Made by a program: the position numbers and the translations under genes. The notes under the pieces are model-generated. The model saw nothing but the letters and a program-made list of their open reading frames with translations, made no database searches and had not been told where the DNA came from. Shown here piece by piece: positions 22,212-22,986 of a stretch of DNA of 22,986 bases. Positions within the stretch are counted from its first letter, which is position 1. Each line of letters begins with the position of its first letter. Source of the stretch: Bryobacterales bacterium (lineage in GTDB: Bacteria > Cyanobacteriota > Vampirovibrionia > Obscuribacterales > Obscuribacteraceae); contig CAJCHQ010000717.1 in NCBI GenBank assembly GCA_903970295.1, forward strand, positions 1 through 22,986, written 5' to 3'.

Positions 22212-22986
22212 TTAGCGACTTGGTCGGGGCAATTTCATGCGGGCGATCAAGTCGGTCAAGTCGGCGTGCATTTGCGCGGCTGGTTGGTGAATGCGGTCAC
22301 CATGACCGGCTAGCACCCAACTGAATTGGTAGTCGAGCAGTTTCTCCATCGATACTATTTGGTCCGGCCAGGAATACCAGCAGTAATCGCGAGAAGCGCT
22401 CAAACGCCCGTTTTCACGGTCATAAGACAAATGGTCGCCGGTAAAAAGAAATTCGTTCTTATATAAAAGCACCACGTGGCCGCTCGTGTGGCCGGGTACG
22501 GGAATAATCTTGAAGCCGGTTTGAAAGTCTATGGGCTCGCGACCATCGAGAACTTTTTCCGCAGCGGGTTGGGCCTGTATTTCCAGTTTGTGGATGATGC
22601 GGTCGGCAGCGAATTTTTCTGCATAAAGAGAGGCATCGGCGACATCGTCGCGATGGGTGAGGAAAATATACTTGACGCCGCCCCAGTGCTCGAATTTTTT
22701 GACCAGGTGAGGCAAATATTTGGGCGAATCGATCAGCCAGTTTCCTTGCGGGTGGCGAATAAAAAAGCTATTGCCGCCGTATGACTTGGGCGAATTAAAA
22801 CCGCAGTAATAGACGTCATCGGCGAGATGAAGGGGCAGATCGTCCATCACTGTTTTGGCTTCGTTATGGTCGTGCGTTCCGATCGAGCCAGTCGGGCAGC
22901 AAAGCAAGGCCCGAGTAGCCAACCGCTCTTCCATGACCGACACCGGCTGCTGAAAAACCGCCACGCCAAACAGTCCATCGCCGCCG
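22212..22986 (-). CDS. Ferredoxin-like/metallo-beta-lactamase-fold hydrolase (5' end outside window)
   Basis: The frame is open from the stop at 22212 to the right edge, so the gene starts beyond it; the GTG at 22964 is not a convincing start. The visible N-terminal part, VAVFQQPVSVMEERLATRAL followed by LCCPTGSI, matches the end of the ferredoxin-like 4Fe-4S domain that precedes the hydrolase domain in a plant and cyanobacterial family; the first cysteines would lie outside. The MBL-fold domain follows: FFIRHPQGNWLIDSPKY, THRDDVAD where ordinary enzymes have HxHxDH, VPGHTSGH, FTGDHLSY and LAGHGDRI. THRDDVAD is the family's own form. The substrate is unknown; a glyoxalase II-like thioester hydrolase or redox-linked hydrolase has been considered for such proteins. 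Partial at the 5' end. Confidence 0.85.
   Translation of the reverse strand, partial: GGDGLFGVAVFQQPVSVMEERLATRALLCCPTGSIGTHDHNEAKTVMDDLPLHLADDVYYCGFNSPKSYGGNSFFIRHPQGNWLIDSPKYLPHLVKKFEHWGGVKYIFLTHRDDVADASLYAEKFAADRIIHKLEIQAQPAAEKVLDGREPIDFQTGFKIIPVPGHTSGHVVLLYKNEFLFTGDHLSYDRENGRLSASRDYCWYSWPDQIVSMEKLLDYQFSWVLAGHGDRIHQPAAQMHADLTDLIARMKLPRPSR

Noticed and set aside
1..22986. CRISPR arrays, insertion sequences, integrases, phage genes
   Set aside because: No regular spaced repeats, transposase or integrase motifs, or long terminal inverted repeats were seen on either strand.

Overview
The window is 22,986 bases of ordinary bacterial chromosome at roughly 50% G+C, densely packed with genes on both strands. 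A TolC-type outer-membrane channel, two lipoprotein-type signals (one of them twin-arginine), a periplasmic-type amidase and an exported phosphatase point to a diderm cell. The type III pantothenate kinase carries a GNSR-type phosphate loop that I recall from cyanobacterial CoaX proteins, and the right-edge gene belongs to a ferredoxin/metallo-beta-lactamase family I know from plants and cyanobacteria. With the moderate G+C and the mixed gene content this suggests a member of Cyanobacteriota, perhaps a non-photosynthetic Melainabacteria/Obscuribacterales-like lineage. That placement is inference: no rRNA or other decisive marker is present.

Left part (1-5142): a gene cut by the left edge (minus), a SAM methyltransferase (plus), then a minus-strand operon of a PucR-type regulator, a PotA-like ATPase and a PotD-like Tat lipoprotein. 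The operon has no permease genes. The methyltransferase and potD converge on a short duplicated sequence that spans both stop codons.

Middle (5143-11597): a 53-residue protein gene with its own promoter candidate and a textbook terminator, a small membrane protein followed by an exported HAD acid phosphatase, and a divergent tolC/tetR pair with a perfect 16-bp palindrome upstream of the predicted tolC -10 box. Next come a zinc-ribbon protein and an isochorismatase-family hydrolase.

Right part (11800-22986): a radical SAM protein with a SPASM-like cysteine set, tRNA-Ala(GGC), an exported protein of unknown function, and a tight operon of DUF547 protein, lipoprotein N-acetylmuramoyl-L-alanine amidase and coaX. 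Then follow one or two possible small minus-strand genes, an Sm-like small protein converging on glmU, a 478-base gene-free stretch, a TIGR01777-type SDR protein, a possible AbiTii-domain protein, and a ferredoxin/MBL-fold hydrolase cut by the right edge.

Themes: envelope biogenesis (glmU, amidase, tolC), polyamine transport, and many very tight convergent gene pairs with no recognisable terminators between them. Several genes appear to use GTG or TTG starts. I saw no insertion sequence, CRISPR array, prophage or clearly novel multi-gene system. The most unusual items are the permease-less pot operon, the TolC protein with about 300 extra disordered residues, the putative TetR operator, the duplicated repeats at two convergent junctions, the orphan radical SAM protein and the Sm-like small protein.
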